From Pseudisothecium myosuroides (Eukaryota; Streptophyta; Bryopsida; Hypnales; Lembophyllaceae): 64,000 nt of DNA. The stretch's first letter is position 1, and each line of letters starts with the position of its first letter. Where the stretch lies: NCBI GenBank assembly GCA_951799445.1, contig OX637287.1, positions 18,042,224 to 18,106,223 of the forward strand. The letters run 5' to 3'. Below are positions 23,652 to 38,241 of the stretch, one piece after another. Position numbers and translations under genes: made by a program. Under the pieces are notes generated by a model. The model searched no databases and was not told the DNA's origin. It saw nothing but the letters and a program-made list of their open reading frames with translations.

Positions 23652-26600
23652 TAAGGAACCTCTAGTACATGAATGAACGGACTTGGTGAATGATACATTT
23701 GCAAGTGTTTTTATTTATTTTTGTCACTGTTGATGTGTCACTTTTAAAGTAGGAATTAGAAATCTGAAATTCTTGTTAAACAAGGTTAGCAGACTTTGAG
23801 CCTACTTGAAGTAAAAATTTTGCTCTACACAAAAATGAGGATTGCATGATGCATTGAATCTCTAGCTATATCATGGTCATAGCATTTATAATTTTTGAAT
23901 TTTTAAATATTTATTTAATATACTGGGTGAGAGCTTGCACACATCACCTACATAAAATAGTGAAGTTAGGTTGCTTTGACAATTAGGTTGCCTTACTTCA
24001 AGAAAGTTACTTTACGAGCCATCAACTTACGTCAACAAATATTACTGTAGATATTTTGGTTTGTATACATGAAGGTTCATGAGTCCCAATTACAACAATA
24101 CTTAATTCAAAAGTATTGCATTTATGTAGAAAAACAATAAATATTTATGTTGTATAGAATGTTGAGAAATTAGTGAGAGGCAACCCAATTTCACTATTTT
24201 GTGTAGTGAATCTAAGTTATGATAGCTTTATAGTCTCTTCATGTCTAAAAATGTATTTTTTTGGTTTTGCATATTATTTGGTAACAAGATCAAAGTTTTC
24301 CTTTTTCACTAGAATGCACAATCATTATAATGGGTCTAGAAACAATATGGAATAGAGTTGCTAAGTAATTGTAGAAAGGATAGACAATCTTTGTAATCAC
24401 AAGTACTGTTATTTTTGTTTTTGGATATGCAATTATCACAACACTTTATTTCTTATATGTTTCTTTCCAAAAATGAAAGTCATCCAAAATATAAGCCAAA
24501 AAAGTGATTCATACATCTTGGCAAAATTAAAGCAATGCATTAAATTATCTTTTAAAAAAAAAATCTTGTTTGTTAGATAAAATTAAGTTGATGAAGGTTA
24601 ATTGTAATGATAACATTCAACTACACTATTTAACAAAAAAAAACTAATCATATCTACTATCTAGTGACCAAATTTATTTGGACATTGGTTCACACTACAC
24701 AAAGCTCATTTGAAAATTAAGATGGTCAATGAACCTCATCCAATAGCCCTTTAGTTGGTGTTTGGGTGTTCATAGCTAGTTCTAAGAGGATCAACTAAAA
24801 CAACCGTACATGAGATTTAGTGTACAAAGGATAGGTTGTTGAAGGCACTAGCTATACACTTGCAAACAATTAAATAATAAGCAAAGGTACTTGTTGAGCC
24901 AACTATTGTGCAAGTGTGCGTTGCCCAACAAGATTTGGCCAATGGAAATTGGAAAGAACCATCATTATATAAGGAGAGGACGTGGACAAAGATAGAGGAT
25001 TGGTTCACCAACACATTCTTCGAAGTAGTGTACATTTTTATGGGCTAAGAGGGATCACAATTCATGAACTCGAGGGCCAGGGGCTTCCAAAGGGTCCAAT
25101 ATTCTCCTAATGTTACCCCTCCCCTAAGGACAAGCTGATCACCATAGAATTGAACCTTTCTGGTACCATGTGAATCATTTGCTTGGAGAAACTCAACAAC
25201 ACTCATTGGAGGTCAAACTACTATGCAAGACCTTTTTCTTTTCACACAAAATTCCAAGGATGAACAATTGCACTTCTGCCTTAGTGTCCATGGGTTAAGC
25301 AAAGGTCACAGTGTAGCCTCATGCTGCAACAATTTGGACCAAAAGAAGAGCATTTTTTAACTTATTTGTTGCCATAGGCACGATATAAGTTAGGCCCATC
25401 GTACGATTCTCAATGCTTTTTCTAAAAGCTCCTGACCAGTACCCTGTCCACGATTCAATTGAAAGTGAACGAACTTAAGTTACTGTAGGAGAAGGTCCGC
25501 AGTCAGTCTCCAAGCAAAATTGTATGCTTCTTTTCCTCTCTGTCACTAAATGTTGACTATGCCAGAACCGAGTGGCCTAGCTACACGCAATTCAATTCAA
25601 TGATAGTAGACCATATGCTGAGCTCTAGCTCTAGAGTCAAGGTCTTAGTTACAGTATTCCAAAGGAAGTGGACTTGAAATTCCGTTTCATTTGTGTCAAA
25701 AAAAAACAAAAAAAAACACCAAAGGAAGTGGACCTGTTTACACAGACAGTGTGCATCACAGCCACATTTGTTGTCCGTCGTGCTGCACTGGAAGTCTGTC
25801 TGAAACTGTTCAAAACCATGTTTGCTGCTGGAAGCAGTACAGTACAAAGCATGACTTATTAGTTGCAGTACAACCTGACTGACACCTATTATTTGACTGC
25901 ATGGGGTCTCAAAAGAAGAACCATGACATTTATTTATTTCAAGCTGTGACAATTGTGCTGCGGTCTTTGATAGTGCGACAAGTTTGTAAGTTACTGTAGA
26001 ATAGTTTAGAATTGTTAGTTTGAGAAGGTCGTGGAAGTGACAAGATTTGGAAGAGATTTGAGATTTCTTCACGATTTGTTTTGCTAGACAATTCAGAAAT
26101 CTCTTTCTCCACATGTTTGTTGACACATGCAACTCTATTAGAAAAATTTATTCCCGTGCAATGGGGATGAAATTAGTCCATGCCGTAGACTGTAGCATTC
26201 TTCAAAACAAGTCATGTGCTAGTTGTGCTTATGTAATGTAATTAGTAGAACAACCCTGGTCGAGTTCCAGTACTCTTGATTCATACTGGTCTTGAGACCA
26301 GAAATCACCTGTTGTTGATATGGAATGCTCAAGGAAATGAGCTTTTGGCTCCAGCAATCTGCACACAAGCCTTAGTTTGAAACTTTAGAATTTCATAACA
26401 ATATGAAGGACGGGCTGGTGACTGTGGATATCATTGTGTGAATCATTGGTTTAAAAAGAAACCAAAAGCACTCATTGCAAGTCAAACTACTGTACAAGAC
26501 CTCCCTTTCTCACACAAAATTCCAAGGGTGAATAGTTGCATTTCTGTCTTGCATAGAAGGATTCTTTGTCGTTCATTGGCCGAAAAATGGCCGAGGCATC

Positions 26601-27363
26601 CTTTCAAGGTTACAAGGTGTACATGATTGTTAGGTTGAATGTACAATCTCACTGGAGCAAGTGTACTGTAAGGTAGTCTACTCTAGAATCGCCCATGCTT
26701 TAAAAGCAATCATGACACATAGGTACAATTTGCTTTCTTCAATGTACCAATAGTGTACATTTTAGGAGGTGGTCACTTTTAGTGACCTTTTGTGCTTCAA
26801 CTTCAAGAATTCGTAACTAATTCCACAAAGGTCCAAAAAATACGAAACAACTTGGGTTAAATGCCAATTCCATTCTTCTTCCTACGAAAATTTACTGAAA
26901 ATTGTTTCAAGGAGTTTAGTTCCCCCCCAAAAGGCAACCAGCTCTTAAATGGTCGCTTTAAGAGCATACTACCTTACATAAACACTCAAGATAAACTTTG
27001 GAGGTTCAGCAACGGTAGAAAACAATCACGGTTACTTTGCACCTTTCTTGAAGACTCTATTTCTCTAATCATGCATCACTCGATTCAGTATTGCTCTAAT
27101 TGCGTCCCGAAATTTGGAGACAACTTGCAACTGAAAGATTCCGAGAAAATTGAATACTGACATGATTCCAAAGGAAACAAAAATTCCAAAGGCCAAGAAG
27201 CACCTTCAATCCAGCGTTGGAGCTCTTGATCTGATTAGAGCTGCAGAAGTATCGGTGAACTTAAGGAAAGCCATCTGGTCAAACCATTTGCCTAAATGTA
27301 GTCACTGTCTGTGATGTTGAAGGAGAAACCCGACTGTCCGAACACAAAGTGCAAATTGAGGGT
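23652..27363. other. Intergenic DNA with dispersed repeat fragments, no gene supported
   Basis: The stretch 25162-25275 is partly repeated at 26430-26545 (shared AATCATT...CAAACTACT.TACAAGACCT...CACACAAAATTCCAAGG). A CCAAAGGAAGTGGAC phrase is duplicated at about 25658 and 25721. A 183-codon minus-strand frame (26132-25581) is open but looks compositionally random. Confidence 0.4.
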
Positions 27364-28215
27364 TCTGGACTTCTAGAAGAAGAAGAAGAATTTTGGTCCA
27401 AAGACCATTGTGAATGAAGAGTTTTTAATTTGGAGGTGGTTCTACTAAGTATGCCACGTGGAACCATATTATATATGGAGTACTCCCTCTGTCCCAAAAT
27501 GATCTTCCGGTTGTTTGTTGTGATGTGGGAGGAAGGAGGTTGATGGTAGTTTCCAAAACAAGGGGAGGAAATTCAAATCAGAATGTCTACTATACATAAC
27601 AAGGGTTGCCATATATGAGCTACAAGTCAAAAGTTAATTGAATTTTGTGATTTATTGACAAAGACCAGGCTTGTGATAGGGAGTCATGCTGACATGCTTA
27701 GCCAAACAAGCAGTCATTCACGGAAATGCTGACATACTCAGCCTATTAGCCAAACAAGCAATTAACCATTTACGGAAATGAACTAACAATTGGTCAACTT
27801 TACAATTAGAATGTTGCAAGTCTCCTAAGCCACACATGGTTATGGGAAAGACATCGCTCCCAAGCTCCAAGTGAAAGTGGGTGGCCACTGGTGCTCCTAA
27901 AAAATGCACCAAAAATTCTACTTTTGATCGACTACTCGGAAAATAAATTTTGAAAAGAGCTTCAGAACTCAAAATTTCTTGATGGTAGAAGTGCATTGAA
28001 CTCTACTTATTACTCAATTTTTTTTTTAAATTATTATTTCAAGCTTAATCCGAAATGTTTTGTATTAGAGGAAGATCATTTCGAGATGGAGGAAGTAATA
28101 GCCAATAATCCCCTTTGTTTGGACTTCTAAAAGAAGAACTTTGGTCCAAAGACCATTGTGAATGAAGAATCTTTCAGAGGTGGTTCTACTAGGTATGCCA
28201 TGTAGACCCATATTG
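27364..28215. repeat. Direct repeats flanking a Stowaway-like element
   Basis: A block of about 110 bp at 27364-27474 (GACTTCTAGAAGAAG, TTGGTCCAAAGACCATTGTG, GAGGTGGTTCTACTA) is repeated at about 28116-28215. The Stowaway-like element lies between the two copies. Confidence 0.75.
27483..28095. mobile_element. Stowaway-like MITE (613 bp)
   Basis: TA (27481-27482) is followed by CTCCCTCTGTCCCAAAATGA. The right end ATCATTTCGAGATGGAGGAAG is followed by TA. The termini fit the Stowaway consensus. It is longer than usual and non-coding. Confidence 0.75.
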
Positions 28216-31061
28216 CCACAATAGCCTTTGTTTACATTAAATACTCTCATTAGGTTGCCTTTCTAATTAGGCTGTCCAATCAATAGCATAAAATTTGATT
28301 TCAAAATGTGGATACATAATAGAAACTCAAAAGTATCTTATTCATCATTTTACTGTTTACATAAATTAATGAGGAGGGGGGACAAACTAATGAGAGTATT
28401 TTTGGTGTAGAGAGTAGAATTCCAATCAAGGAGTTTGATCATTAAATGGTCTAAACTTATTGGGGCTATAGTTTGGAGTTAATAATACCTAATATAATTG
28501 CTCATTTTCATGTTTGTTATCCAATCCCATCAATCTTTTTTGAAAGGTGAATGATCATGGAATCATAAGGGACAACCAGCATTAGTGAATTGATTTATTT
28601 TCTAGAAGGACAAAGGTGCCTGAAAATAGCATTACAAATTTCACCACAAAATGTACAATTATACATATAGTAAATTGTAGCCTACTATAGTTTTTGGGAT
28701 ATACAGCAACTAAGCACCATAACATTCATGAACATACTTCCTATATTCTTGAGATTTTCTTGATTCAAATTTCAGTGACACTAGAAATGGCCAAGGGCCA
28801 AGGGCCTAGTAGTTGGCGATGAGTCACGAGATATGTTTGAACCTCTATTCACAAGGACTCCAAAAACATTGTTCAAAGAACATTCTGACAATATGATTTG
28901 TTATAACTTTCAGTACATTTACATACCTACATAGTTTGAAATCCTGTTTGATTTGCAAATACAAAAGGAATTAACAAATCAAGTCATAATAATAAATGCT
29001 CCTATGAGCAACCTTGCTTAACTGCTCGTGGATCCTCTACCTTACAAGAAATAGTTTCATAGCAATAGAGGATGAAATACAGAGCTCTCCTGGGGCTGAA
29101 TGCTTGACAACAATCGTAAGAACTCGCAATTCTGCACTGTAGACTGTAACCGAAACACAGAATGAAAGTGCGACATTTACTATAGAGAGGAGAGCAAGTA
29201 TTATTGGTGCTCGGTGAGCACCTGTCTTCTTCAAGTAACCGTCGCTGCTCCCACCTGATATAGACTCAAGATTGTGCACAAAGAGAATGTGATATCTTTT
29301 TCAAGGCTGTTGAGGCAGCTCCTGAAGATATAATGTACATTTCATATACCTTTTCACTTCTAATAGCTATTGCATTGCTGCCCAAAACTGTACTACTCAT
29401 TCAAAAGCAACACTGTCAACTCTAGCTCTTTCAGGCAATCGATACAAACTGTGTGAGGTAGACTATATTAACTTGAAATACAAAAGAGCCTTCATAATAT
29501 CCCTCAATGTGTAGAAAACATTCAGTAGCTGCCTTCCAAGTCACAGTTATGCACTCAAATCCGCCCCCAGATCAATCTATCTGGGTCATGTATCACAAGT
29601 AAGACGGAGGTGTTTTATCACTCTTAGCAGAATGCTTCAAAGTTCTGACCTGATTTATGGTCAATCCATGCAAAAGGAGTTTCTTGATCCTATTGGTGAT
29701 CCTTAGCCTCGGCTTGCTACGTGGTTCTGGTAGGTACACCCAGACCTCTTTAATGTCATAACATTGTCGAGAAGCTGCCAACAAACACCTTGGAAACGAA
29801 ATCGAGCTTCATTTCGTGCACAATCTTGAGAAATAGCTACTGTAAGAGACCAGTGAAAGCCGATGCGTTATTGGAGTAGTAGGTGCTAAAGAGGTCTGGG
29901 TGGATAGATATGCCTGTTAGCACAAAAACGGATAAATACAAGATGTTGCAGTAAGAGGCTAAGCTCGTCGTCGTGTAGAAGGCCTGGGTCTCTTTCATGC
30001 AGGCTATGCATATCCCTTGACCAAGACGCACATTCAGAAGAGGCTTTCTGACGTTCCGCAAGTGCTGAAATACTGAATGAACTAACCTGGTTCAGCAGAA
30101 ATTGTAGAATTAGCTAAAGCTCCAACAAATAGGTTTAAGATTTCGACAATGATTTCGACAAATTATGTACGGAGTATAAAGTTAGTTAACGCCATGGCCA
30201 TACAATCCAAATGTGCTAAGAACTAATGTACTCTCATTTCAAACTGGTTCAGATTTGAAGAATCGTACGGAGTACTTCATAAGGTATATTGAAGCTCAAA
30301 GCTTGTAGATGAGCATGCAGTTTTCTTCAAGCTACAAACATTCAAACTATACAAAGATTCTGCATCACTTAAAACAGGTAGGAATTATACTTACTAGCTG
30401 TCAGGGTCTAGGAAAAGTATGTACTGATGAATCTCTTACCGTGGGAAGAAGAGCTCAAAAACGCGCCCCCAGACATGCTCCAAAAGATGCGCCAACCTGA
30501 TTAGCAGTCAACGTGAGTGCGAACCGAGTAAATGCCTAGGGTTTTTCACTAGCTTCTGAACGTACAGCTCTCATGAATCCCTCTCAGCGTGCAAAGCATA
30601 TACAATTTATTATGCTTGTGTTCTCTCAGACATAATTTCAAACAAGCTGACAGCAGAAAATCAAAGCCCTGCATTTGAGATGTGATTGCATACCAAGGCC
30701 TGTATAGCATCGTACGAACAGGGGGAAAGAGTACGTGCCATGATATGGTAGGCATCAAAATACTGCCTGGAGTCGCAATGCACAGAAACAAAAAAGAACT
30801 CGAGTGAATGGCCAGACTAGGATAGGAGAATTGAGAATTGCCAGCACCTAATGCGAGAAGCTGTTGGATTGTCTGAAACGAGTCAACAGTATTCTTTCAA
30901 CGCCGATTTCAATACTAATCAAACTAACTAATTAATCAAGAGGCTGCCATTCAACACAAGTATACCCAAGTCCTCAACAAAGGCAAAATTCTTACAAAAG
31001 TGAGCACACATTTCGATTATACTCAACAGTCAGAATTTCAAGTGAGATGTCTTAAAAGAAC
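28216..31061. other. Intergenic or degraded gene region
   Basis: Between 29000 and 31000 the minus strand has several open stretches of better composition than the flanks (29279-29037, 29784-29593, 30061-29837, 30791-30549). They could be decayed downstream exons of the F-box-like locus at 31.4 kb. I cannot link them by splice sites or recognise a domain. Confidence 0.3.
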
Positions 31062-31487
31062 CTGACTTGGGGGCAAAGTAGAGAGAAACTGGGTCATTGT
31101 AGTATTGGACCCCTGTTTCCGGATCTGGCAGCAGACATGTATATCTGTACCAATACCCTTCGCCCTCTTCTCTGCAGAATTAATATTATATCAATTATTA
31201 GATGGTACACAACATCACATCCAGAAGAGAAGTGAACCCCGGGAGTGACAATTTCAAACATCACGAACTACTATGCAGAGAAATCTATTGTAATGACTTT
31301 ACATAAGTGAAATGAAAGAATTCCAGGACACCATTTCCAGATTTCTGAAGTTTTGGTAATCCTAAGCCAGGCGGTTCCATACCTTGCAGACTTGGCGCAG
31401 GCGGAAGAAGGGCGCCAGGGGCAACTTGGCGTAGATTATCGAGTGGTCAATGAAGCTCTGCAGCTCGCCCCAGAGAGAGGCATTCAT
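31062..31487 (-). pseudogene. F-box-like gene start, interrupted
   Basis: From ATG at 31487 the frame reads MNASLWGELQSFIDHS and then the F-box-type core LPLAPFFRLRQVCKVWNRLA, ending at TAG (31364-31362) after 41 codons. F-box proteins recruit substrates to SCF ubiquitin ligases, and the core normally continues past W-N-L. A second well-composed stretch, 31171-31062, has an acceptor (CTGCAG) and a donor (CAG-GTTCTT) and encodes a frame beginning EEGEGYWYRYTCLLPDP. Its phase does not fit directly onto the first piece. The locus is either a pseudogene or a gene with an unseen exon. Assignment rests on the F-box core only. Confidence 0.5.
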
Positions 31488-32765
31488 GTCGTCGCCGTCG
31501 CCATCGGCAAAGCTTGGTAGTGTGGCCAAAGCAAATGGAAATTCGCAAAGATGGAGTATAAGAAAGTGGATTTGAGGAAATTGGAGCTAATTTTAGGATA
31601 ATTTTTGGAAGAGTTTTGTGCTCTAAACTTCCCATCCTTGAAATCACCAAAAAAAATGGATTCCATTTTCCTAGACTTCAGTTATTACAGACTAGCATTC
31701 TTTACGCAGAACTCGTTCTCGAGGTGAAAGACTTGAAGGAGCTGTTATAACCATTTAACCCCCCAAGAGTTTATGGCAATAAAAGAAGAATCGAGATATG
31801 GAGTTTTGTTATGCGAACTAAATTGTAACATGAAAAGAACCCTGACATAAGATCTTCATTTCTATAAGTTCTCATTTTCATGCCATCCATTTCATGTAGA
31901 CGTTTCAAACAATCATAAAATTTATTCATTTTTGAAAAGGTCGTATAGGTATGTATCAATATCCTTCAAGCAATCCAACATGATATTATAATATAATATT
32001 TAAATTAGACTTTCTAGAATTCAATAAGTCAAATTGGTCGTATTATTATCATGCTTCATTCACATTTACAGGGCTAAAGGGAATATAGTGCAGAATGACC
32101 ATATTGATATCATCCTTCCGTCAACTATAAACATACCATTTCATGTCATTTGCTCGATTTTCCATTTCTTGGAGTATCCTCAGTGCAAGTCTACAAACCG
32201 TTTGACACTCAAAACCATACCGATTATTGGCTTGCACCTTCGTAAACAAAGAAATTTAAGGTAACGTTGACTTTGTGATACATATTGTGTGAGCAAAGTG
32301 TTGCCGTTTCACTTCGTAATACATCTTATTTGAGCAAGATTTATTACAAAGTTAACGGCAACGCGTCCCTGATCATCGTAAGCAAAGGAAATTTAAAGGT
32401 ACAAGCCACTGTATGTTGAGCGTCAGTGATGCAGACGAGTACAAAGTATCTCTTCTAGCTCGAATTATCAATCGTCAATCCTCTAATTTCGACGAGCCTG
32501 CCGGCTACAACATCAAATTTGGATGTCATCCAAGATTCCAGAGGAACAGTCAATTCAGCACAAGCAACAGTTTCGAAGAGATCCAAACACACTTTCCGTT
32601 CCACAAACTTGAATCAAAACAACACCGAAACTGGCCTGGAATCAAGAATTGCTCTACATTACAATCCAAGAACTTGGCTATTCACCAAGACACATGATAA
32701 CGGAGAAAGCTGCCCATTAAATAAGCCGAAAATCGACACCCTCGAATTTGCTTCCACGTCTAAAT

Positions 32766-33860
<1,095 letters not shown>

Positions 33861-34200
33861 GGTGGAGGACGATGAGCTTGGGAGATGACGCCTGATGGGA
33901 TTGCGGTGCAAGCCTCTTCTCCAGAGAGAGAGAGAGCGCGTGCGCAAAGAGGGAGAGGAGTTGTGGTGGCTCTGTCTATAAGGTGAACCCTAATCGGTAA
34001 ACCCTCTGGGGTTTCTCGTTTAGCTCTTCGTTCAGTTTCGTCCGAGTCTTCGTCGCTCCGGGTTTTCTTCGTTCGTCGTTGAGCAGCGTCCCAGTTTTAT
34101 TGGTCCCTATTTGTGCCACAATTCAGAAGTAATCCTATTTTAGGTCAATATACCAACTATCAAGGTAGCCGACCGATTTCTGATCACCCCTCATTCTGAT
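33861..34200 (-). promoter_or_regulatory. 5' leader and promoter region of eS27
   Basis: A GA/CT tract (33923-33936) lies in the leader, and an AACCCTAA telo-box at 33986-33993 lies about 130 bp upstream of the ATG. The region is GC-richer than the flanks. Transcription starts cannot be read from the sequence. Confidence 0.5.
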
Positions 34201-34509
34201 TATAAGGTAACTACACCTAAAAGCGACCCTCTCCTGAAATCGTCTCCTGGATATTCTTGTCTAAAATACACTTCCACTATTCATGAGAGTCTAGGGTCGA
34301 TTTTAGAACAACCTATTTTCAGCACTTCGAAAATTTGTAGTTTATTCACACCGTGTCCAAAAAATGCATTCTAAAAGAATCTAGAATCCCCTTGCAACTA
34401 TCAAAAAGACCCCAGAATTTTTTTTTGAATATAATATTGGGAACCATGCTGAATTGCTTAACTGTGCGATTTTGGGTCACTTACCTTATAGGCTACTCTC
34501 TCTATTTAG

Positions 34510-35445
34510 CCCCTAAAGGCCCCAAGGCCTTTTTTCTGCCAAAAAACACTCAAAACTGCCATTTCTATAGCAAGGAGTAAAAAAAAAATGAAAAATGTTT
34601 TTTTTTCACATCTAACCGCAGGATCTTACACCTAACTAGTATGAGAATGTGTGGAAAAAATTTCAGAATTTTTGACCTCTCAGATTGCAAGATATCTGCG
34701 TTTAAAGTGGAAAAAACAAGTATTTCAGCACATTGTGGGACTAGATTTTTTGACTTTAAACATTTTTCACTTAAAATTTTTGCACTACAGAGTTTTGTGC
34801 TTCAAAACTTTATAGTGGAGAATTGAGTTGAGAGTCTAGGGAAAAAAAATTATTCAAAAAAAATTAATTATCATTCCTAAAAAATTTATTAAGTAGAAGT
34901 AGGTACGAGATAGAAGGAAAATCTAAAACATTAATATATTTTAGATGGAATTAAAATACACTAATCCCAATGGTGAGATTGTTCTAGCAAGTAAACCAAA
35001 CCATGAGAATTTTTTTTTTACGAAAAATTGCAAAAATAGCATTTAGAAATGAATCCTACAAGTCATTTTTTTCAAGAAGATGCTCTAATTGCCCAAAAAA
35101 CAAGAATGTCCATAACTTTCTCATAACAAATCCAAATGAAATGAATCAAAGCTTTCCACTTAGACAAAAATATAATCTACAAGAAAAAAAATATTAAAAA
35201 AAAAAAATCAAAATTTTGCCAAATTTTTCTTGCTGCCCAGACTGCCCAGTTATGAAAAAAAGTAACATATTTGGCCATAACTTTTGACTCCTATTTCCAA
35301 ATGTGCTGAAATATAGTGCATATGAAAGATATTCCTTGCGCCCACCTTCTATCAAAATTTCAGCTTAAAATATGGAAATCTCTAGTCACACGGACCTGCC
35401 CAAAATTTCTATATGGCCAAAAAACGCATGCCGGTCCTTTAGGGG
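34510..35445. mobile_element. TTAA-family element, copy D (936 bp), TTAG duplication
   Basis: TTAG (34506-34509) precedes CCCCTAAAGG. The right end CGGTCCTTTAGGGG is followed by TTAG (35446-35449). Same family, opposite orientation to 38747-39670. Open frames inside it are AT-rich and not conserved. Confidence 0.9.
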
Positions 35446-35449
35446 TTAG

Positions 35450-36960
35450 TTATAGCAAGGTCTATATCACCATTAGAGGTCAAAGAGAATCTTCCACTAA
35501 AAAATTCATAGTAAGTATGTTTTGTGTAATAAAATTTTGGAATTTTTTGTATCCTTCCAAACTCTATTTCTGTACACAGGAAAATTTTCCGACTCAACAA
35601 ACCCGCACACCAGATACCCATAATTCCTTAAGTGGTTGAAAATGGGTAAGCTACTTTAGTAGACCCCGTTGCAAATTTGCAACTTCAAACTTTTGGTTGC
35701 GGCAGGCTCCTTCTTTAGATTGCAAAACATGGATGAAAAAAAAATTAGATGGAAAAGTAACCATTTGCATGATGAATGAAATGATGACATATTTTTGTAA
35801 CACTATCCATACACTGTAGTAAATGTATCAATAGTATACATTTCAAACTTTCATTTGTACTCTAGTAATAAATAGTGATTACAAAGTGACACAAATAGTC
35901 ACATGATACAAATAGAATCTATAACCTGAACTCCTATTTAAATGTTCAACCATCCACTAAAGAAATGGTGAATGTTGGAAAAGTGCAATTCTTTCAATTA
36001 ATATTACTTGAAGAAGCTTCAAGAGAATCATGTAATATATTAATGGAATGAAAAAAAATAATCTGTGATATAGACATTTTGAAAAAGTTTTGATTATTCC
36101 ATCACTGATATTCATATTAAAGAGGGTTTATCTTAATTAAAATATAAAACTTTAATAAGTGGCAAGGAAAAAAATAAAAAATAAAAATTGTATGCGTGTG
36201 TATTTGCAATGTCTCTTCATTTGTTGGCAGTTTGTTGGCATTGACAATAAAAAAAAGTTTAAAAGGTAAGTAATAAATAAGAATTGATATCTCTTGCTTA
36301 CAACACAGTTGTCAATGGTTTTACAGAGCAATGTGAAGTCCTAGTTTATTATAATTATGTAAAAGCAATCTAACTATCTTTAGTCTGAGCATTTCGTGAA
36401 TGATGTCAAATTGTTCTTTCCAGTATAATTTGGCCACATCATTTTATTAACACCTATAAATCCTTTAAACAAAATTGCGGTTTTTGAGATTTTGGTCAAC
36501 TACTATAATTTGACTTTTGACATTTTAGCATACATAAATTAAATTTTTTGATGCACGTTTTGTTGAAAATGTAAAAATATAATTTGCATGCTTATGCAAG
36601 TTTTAATGCAATTATTATGAATTATTTTGTGTTTTGGCCTAAAATATCCAATTTTGTGTAAAATTTGAAGAACTAGTGAAGAAATGCTACTTGGCAATTT
36701 TTTTGGTTTGGGATTTGAAGCCATGGTACTTTAATTGCTTTATGAAAGCAATGGCAAATAGTAATGTAATGTGTATAAGTCTTTCACAAAGTGGATTTAA
36801 GTTCTAACTTTTGGTGTGATAATTTTCAACCCAAGCATTTGCATCATACTAAAACATGTGAACTAAAATCCACATTCTCTAATTTTTTTGAAGTTTGAGT
36901 TTGAAATACACCCACATGCACGCACATAATTTATATTCTAGTCACAATAGGTCTCAAACA
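35450..36960. other. AT-rich intergenic DNA, no gene seen
   Basis: No recognisable coding or repeat structure apart from A/T runs. Confidence 0.4.
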
Positions 36961-36964
36961 TTAA

Positions 36965-37355
36965 CTCCTAAAGTTCTTTCACTATGTTTTCACTCAAAAT
37001 GCTCCAAAACTGCCATTTATACTGCAAGGACGAAATTTGAGGAATTTTTTTTTCCAGCATATGTAATTGTAGGATCTTGCAATAGAGTGGTTTGAAAAAA
37101 TGTGGAAAAAAATTTCAGAATTTTCCACCATGTGTATTGGAAGATATAATTGTTTGAATTGACAAAATCCCTTTTCTTGGTCCTGCAAAAAACCGGGCAG
37201 TTGCACTTAAGAAGATTACATTCTTATGAAGAAATGTCCATGTGGGTGGTGCTTCTTTGGATTTATTATTCTTGCTAAGTAAGTAACATAATTAAACAGT
37301 TTCAAATCATTTGGAATTGTAGAACATGTAGGAAAAAAATGCAATGTGTTGATAA
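36965..37355. mobile_element. Truncated TTAA-family copy
   Basis: TTAA (36961-36964) is followed by CTCCTAAAGTTCTTTCACTATG. The interior matches copy C (AAAACTGCCATTTATAC, AAAACCGGGCAG..TGCACTT blocks). The right half is missing. Confidence 0.7.
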
Positions 37356-38237
37356 TGTAGACAAAAAAGCCTAATATTGAACAACCTTTTGAAATTTCTT
37401 ATCTTTTTCATGGAAGTTTTCCCACCAAAAGTGCATGGTGGAGACTTTCATCAACCTCTCTTGTACAACAACATCTTCTTTTTGGATAACCAAAAATGTT
37501 GAATCTCAACATGAGGGAGGCTAGATTGAGGTTGGATTGCAAGGTAATCCAAGGCAGTCTAAAAATTAGAGGCTCCTCCTTGAAAAACCACTGTCTTAGC
37601 CTTGAACTTGGCCATGTCCCACCCACCATGCTCTCTCTAAAATTTGAATGACTTGTCATGTTCTTCTACAATATACATCAAAACTTGCAATTGATTTTTC
37701 ATTGACATAATTTCTCTTTCAGCCTCAAGTAAACAATACTATATTGAAGTGTCGGATTTGCAAAGACTTTCAATATATCTTAACAACCCGCATTTGCCAT
37801 CTACCACAAATTCTAGCAATTCATTCCATGTTCAAAATCTAGGGCAAGTATTTGAAGCAAAATGGTGTCAATACATTGAAACATCTAAGTATCCACAAAT
37901 CAATGTTTGTTGCTCTAAGATCACATAAAATTAGAAACTCTAGTTTTGGTATTTGCTCTTTTAGCATGAGACCATGGTTATTGAATGGTGCATATTTCAC
38001 ATTTATAATAGTGGACAATTTATAGCTACTTGCATTTGCCATTCTATAATTATTGTTAAGCTACAAGAAAATGTCAAAGCTACAACACCAAATTCGAATC
38101 TACACCACTATGCAACGAATGCCAAAAGCACTACAACAAAAAAGACCATTTGAATTCCATTGTGATATTTGATGCTCTTCCAGTGGTACTCAAGTTTATA
38201 TGATTAGTACATACCTCAGAAACAACACTAACCCACA
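37356..38237. other. Intergenic DNA, no gene supported
   Basis: An 83-codon minus frame (37659-37408) is unrecognised and lacks flanking splice evidence. Confidence 0.35.
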
Positions 38238-38241
38238 TTAA

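Noticed and set aside
25581..26132. 183-codon open frame on the minus strand
   Set aside because: Poly-Phe and random composition, no domain, no splice context; overlapping frames on both strands are equally open.
30160..30275. ACGGAGTA words suggesting Stowaway ends
   Set aside because: Too short and unpaired to call an element.
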